14,182 nt of DNA from Oscillospiraceae bacterium (lineage in GTDB: Bacteria > Bacillota_A > Clostridia > Saccharofermentanales > Saccharofermentanaceae), in assembly GCA_902803365.1 (NCBI GenBank), contig CADCPU010000316.1, positions 1-14,182 on the forward strand. Reading direction: 5' to 3'. A program made the position numbers and the translations under genes. The notes beneath the pieces were generated by a model. That model was not told the DNA's origin, did no database searches, and saw only the letters and a list, made by a program, of their open reading frames with translations. Below, piece by piece: positions 12,515-14,182 of this stretch; the stretch's first letter is position 1, and each line of letters begins with the position of its first letter.

Positions 12515-14182
12515 TTATGCCTTCTTGAGGCCTGCGGTCTTGACCAGCATATTTTTCTTCATTCCGTCAAAGTCCACGGTCGCCAGGCAGTCGCCCGCAA
12601 CCTTTTCCGCTTTTATGATGATGCCTTCGCCGAACTTTGAATGAACGACCTTCATTCCGACGAATACTTCATCAGGGTTCATACCGCCCTTGGCCGCGGG
12701 AGCCGGATTGGTACTTCTCTTAAATGCACTGCCCTTGAGGAAGTCTGACGACAGCGCACTTGATATCTGTCTTGCGGCATCCTGTCTCGCCTTTGTCTGG
12801 ACGACAGGCTGTGCCTTGGGAGGTTCCTTGGCAGTTCCCATCTTGTACAGGAGCTGCGGCGGCATCTCACGCAAGAATCTCGACGGCGCATTGCACTGCG
12901 TCTGTCCGAAGAGCATCCTGTTACGTGTGAGCGTTACAAGGAGATTCTTCTTGGCTCTGGTGATCGCAACATACATGAGCCTTCGCTCTTCCTCCAGATC
13001 CTTCTCGGAACTTAAGCACTTATACGAAGGGAATACTCCTTCCTCCGCGCCTACGAGGAATACTGCACCGAACTCGAGTCCCTTGGCGCTGTGGATACTC
13101 AGAAGCTTACAGAAGTTCTCGTTGCCGTCTTCATCATCGCCTTCGCTGTAGAGCGCGGCTGTCTCGAGGTATGCATCCAGTAGTCCCGGGAGCGTATCGA
13201 TCGCACGTGTCTCACCGCTCAGGTATGGATCGTTCGCGAGTTCCTTCTCTTCTATCTGCTTTAAAAGAGCATTCTGCGCCTGCATCGACTGCAGTGCTTC
13301 CTCATCGTAGGTCATCGCTCTCCTGCTCTTTTCAAATTCGACAGCTTCGGTCAAAAGCTCTTTTAAGTTCTCGACCCTGTCTATGAGCTCGCCCTTGCTC
13401 TCGCGCTGTGCGACAATGTCATCGATGATGCCCGATTTATTCTCAACGTAGTCGATATAGTCCGCGAATGTCATCTCGTCCTTCTCGAGCTCGTTTCTCA
13501 TGCTCATTATAAGTCCGTGGAACATCATGAGCTTGCCTGCGGCTCTGGAAAGATCCGGGAAGTCGTTCGCCCTTCCGCAGACCGTCAGACAATCTGTCCC
13601 GTACTGCTCCGCGATGCTCTTTACAAGTTCTACCGTCGCATCTCCGATACCGCGCTTAGGCACGTTTATGATCCTGTCAAAAGCAAGATTATCCTTGCTG
13701 TCTGCGATGAGCCTTAAGTATGCGAATACGTCCTTGATCTCCTTACGGTCATAAAATCGCATGCCGCCGAAGATCTTGAACGGGATACCGCGGTCACGGA
13801 GCGCCGTCTCTATCGAACGGGACAAGGCGTTCATCCTGTAAAGGACCGCTACATCCGAATACTGGTACTTGCCCGCCTTAACGAGCTTAACGATCGTATC
13901 TGCCACAAAGTTTGCCTCTACGATCTGGGAATCAGCATGCATTACGATGATCTTGTCACCGTCGGCTCCGTCAGTACGAAGGCTCTTGGACTTACGGCTC
14001 CTGTTGTTGGAGATAACACAGTTGGCCGCATCGAGGATCGTCTTTGTCGAACGGTAGTTGGTCTCAAGCTTTATGACCTCAGCGGACGGATAGTCCTTCT
14101 CAAAGCTCAATATCATTCGTACATCGGCGCCTCGGAACGAATAGATGGACTGATCGTCGTCACCTACTACGCAGAGGTTCTC
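12515..14182 (-). CDS. pcrA: ATP-dependent DNA helicase PcrA/UvrD, 5' part missing
   Basis: The open frame continues to the right edge, so the gene is N-terminally cut; 555 residues are visible. The fragment opens with motif III (VVGDDDQSIYSFRGADV). It continues with LETNYRST (motif IV), FGGMRFYDRKEIKDVFAYL, motif V (LLSIHSAKGLEFGAVFLVG) and motif VI (EEERRLMYVAITRAKKNL). The last 50 residues (GMKVVHSKFGEGIIIKAEK) match the PcrA C-terminal Tudor-like domain that contacts RNA polymerase. The missing part would hold the Q motif, Walker A and motifs Ia-II. This is a 3'-5' superfamily 1 helicase for nucleotide excision repair, mismatch repair and removal of transcription and recombination obstacles. 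A stretch of about 40 residues with no clear match to the Bacillus protein lies between the 2B region and motif V. The gene heads the operon and is followed 28 bases later by dgt. Confidence 0.96.
   Translation of the reverse strand, partial: ENLCVVGDDDQSIYSFRGADVRMILSFEKDYPSAEVIKLETNYRSTKTILDAANCVISNNRSRKSKSLRTDGADGDKIIVMHADSQIVEANFVADTIVKLVKAGKYQYSDVAVLYRMNALSRSIETALRDRGIPFKIFGGMRFYDRKEIKDVFAYLRLIADSKDNLAFDRIINVPKRGIGDATVELVKSIAEQYGTDCLTVCGRANDFPDLSRAAGKLMMFHGLIMSMRNELEKDEMTFADYIDYVENKSGIIDDIVAQRESKGELIDRVENLKELLTEAVEFEKSRRAMTYDEEALQSMQAQNALLKQIEEKELANDPYLSGETRAIDTLPGLLDAYLETAALYSEGDDEDGNENFCKLLSIHSAKGLEFGAVFLVGAEEGVFPSYKCLSSEKDLEEERRLMYVAITRAKKNLLVTLTRNRMLFGQTQCNAPSRFLREMPPQLLYKMGTAKEPPKAQPVVQTKARQDAARQISSALSSDFLKGSAFKRSTNPAPAAKGGMNPDEVFVGMKVVHSKFGEGIIIKAEKVAGDCLATVDFDGMKKNMLVKTAGLKKA

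Noticed and set aside
11611..12528. Long plus-strand open frame (305 codons) opposite dgt
   Set aside because: It lies wholly antisense to a dNTPase with intact catalytic motifs, has an Arg/Asp-rich composition typical of a reverse-frame shadow, and has no domain I recognise.
10636..14182. Dedicated anti-phage defence island
   Set aside because: pcrA, dgt and yfbR all look like intact housekeeping genes, and no effector, toxin, sensor or mobile-element marker lies nearby; kept only as a testable idea for the dgt-yfbR pair.
1..14182. Insertion sequences, CRISPR arrays, tRNA or rRNA genes, attachment sites
   Set aside because: None was seen: no transposase or integrase, no regularly spaced direct repeats, no tRNA-like cloverleaf ending in CCA, and intergenic spaces are too short.

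Overview
The window carries eleven protein genes, all on the minus strand, with two of them cut by the window edges. Compact intergenic spaces, strong AGGAGG-type ribosome binding sites, an FloT-type flotillin, a PcrA-type helicase, lipobox and sortase-free Gram-positive surface proteins, and a cohesin-like fold point to an anaerobic Firmicute of the class Clostridia, probably a gut or rumen lineage. That placement is inference from gene content; no rRNA or tRNA is present to confirm it. I see no mobile element, CRISPR array, phage gene or sign of recent transfer.

In transcription order (high to low coordinates), the first block runs from 14182 to 3716. It comprises the 3'-terminal part of pcrA (UvrD/PcrA helicase), a dgt-type dNTP triphosphohydrolase, a yfbR-type 5'-deoxynucleotidase, a membrane-anchored multidomain protein with a C-terminal N-acetylglucosaminidase domain, a membrane-anchored cohesin-like/cadherin-like surface protein, a GtrA-family membrane protein, folC, and an unrecognised TPR-like membrane protein. 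Spacers are 28, 12, 20, 66 and 3 bases, followed by overlaps of 4 and 8 bases, so the block looks like one operon, perhaps with an internal promoter in the 66-base gap.

The second block holds three genes that look more independent. thrC (threonine synthase) has its own upstream gap and ends at a clear hairpin terminator. The flotillin gene follows, with an AT-rich promoter region and its own downstream hairpin. A small lipoprotein gene then runs off the left edge.

Functionally the cluster mixes DNA repair and nucleotide-pool control (PcrA, Dgt, YfbR), cell-wall and surface functions (glucosaminidase, cohesin-like protein, GtrA), and one-carbon and amino-acid metabolism (FolC, ThrC). Most of this is housekeeping. 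The least understood parts are the pair of surface proteins that share cadherin-like domains, an internal duplication in one of them, the uncharacterised TPR/transmembrane protein coupled to folC, and the direct adjacency of two HD-domain enzymes that degrade deoxynucleotides. I do not see a convincing previously undescribed system; the surface-protein pair is the best candidate for one.
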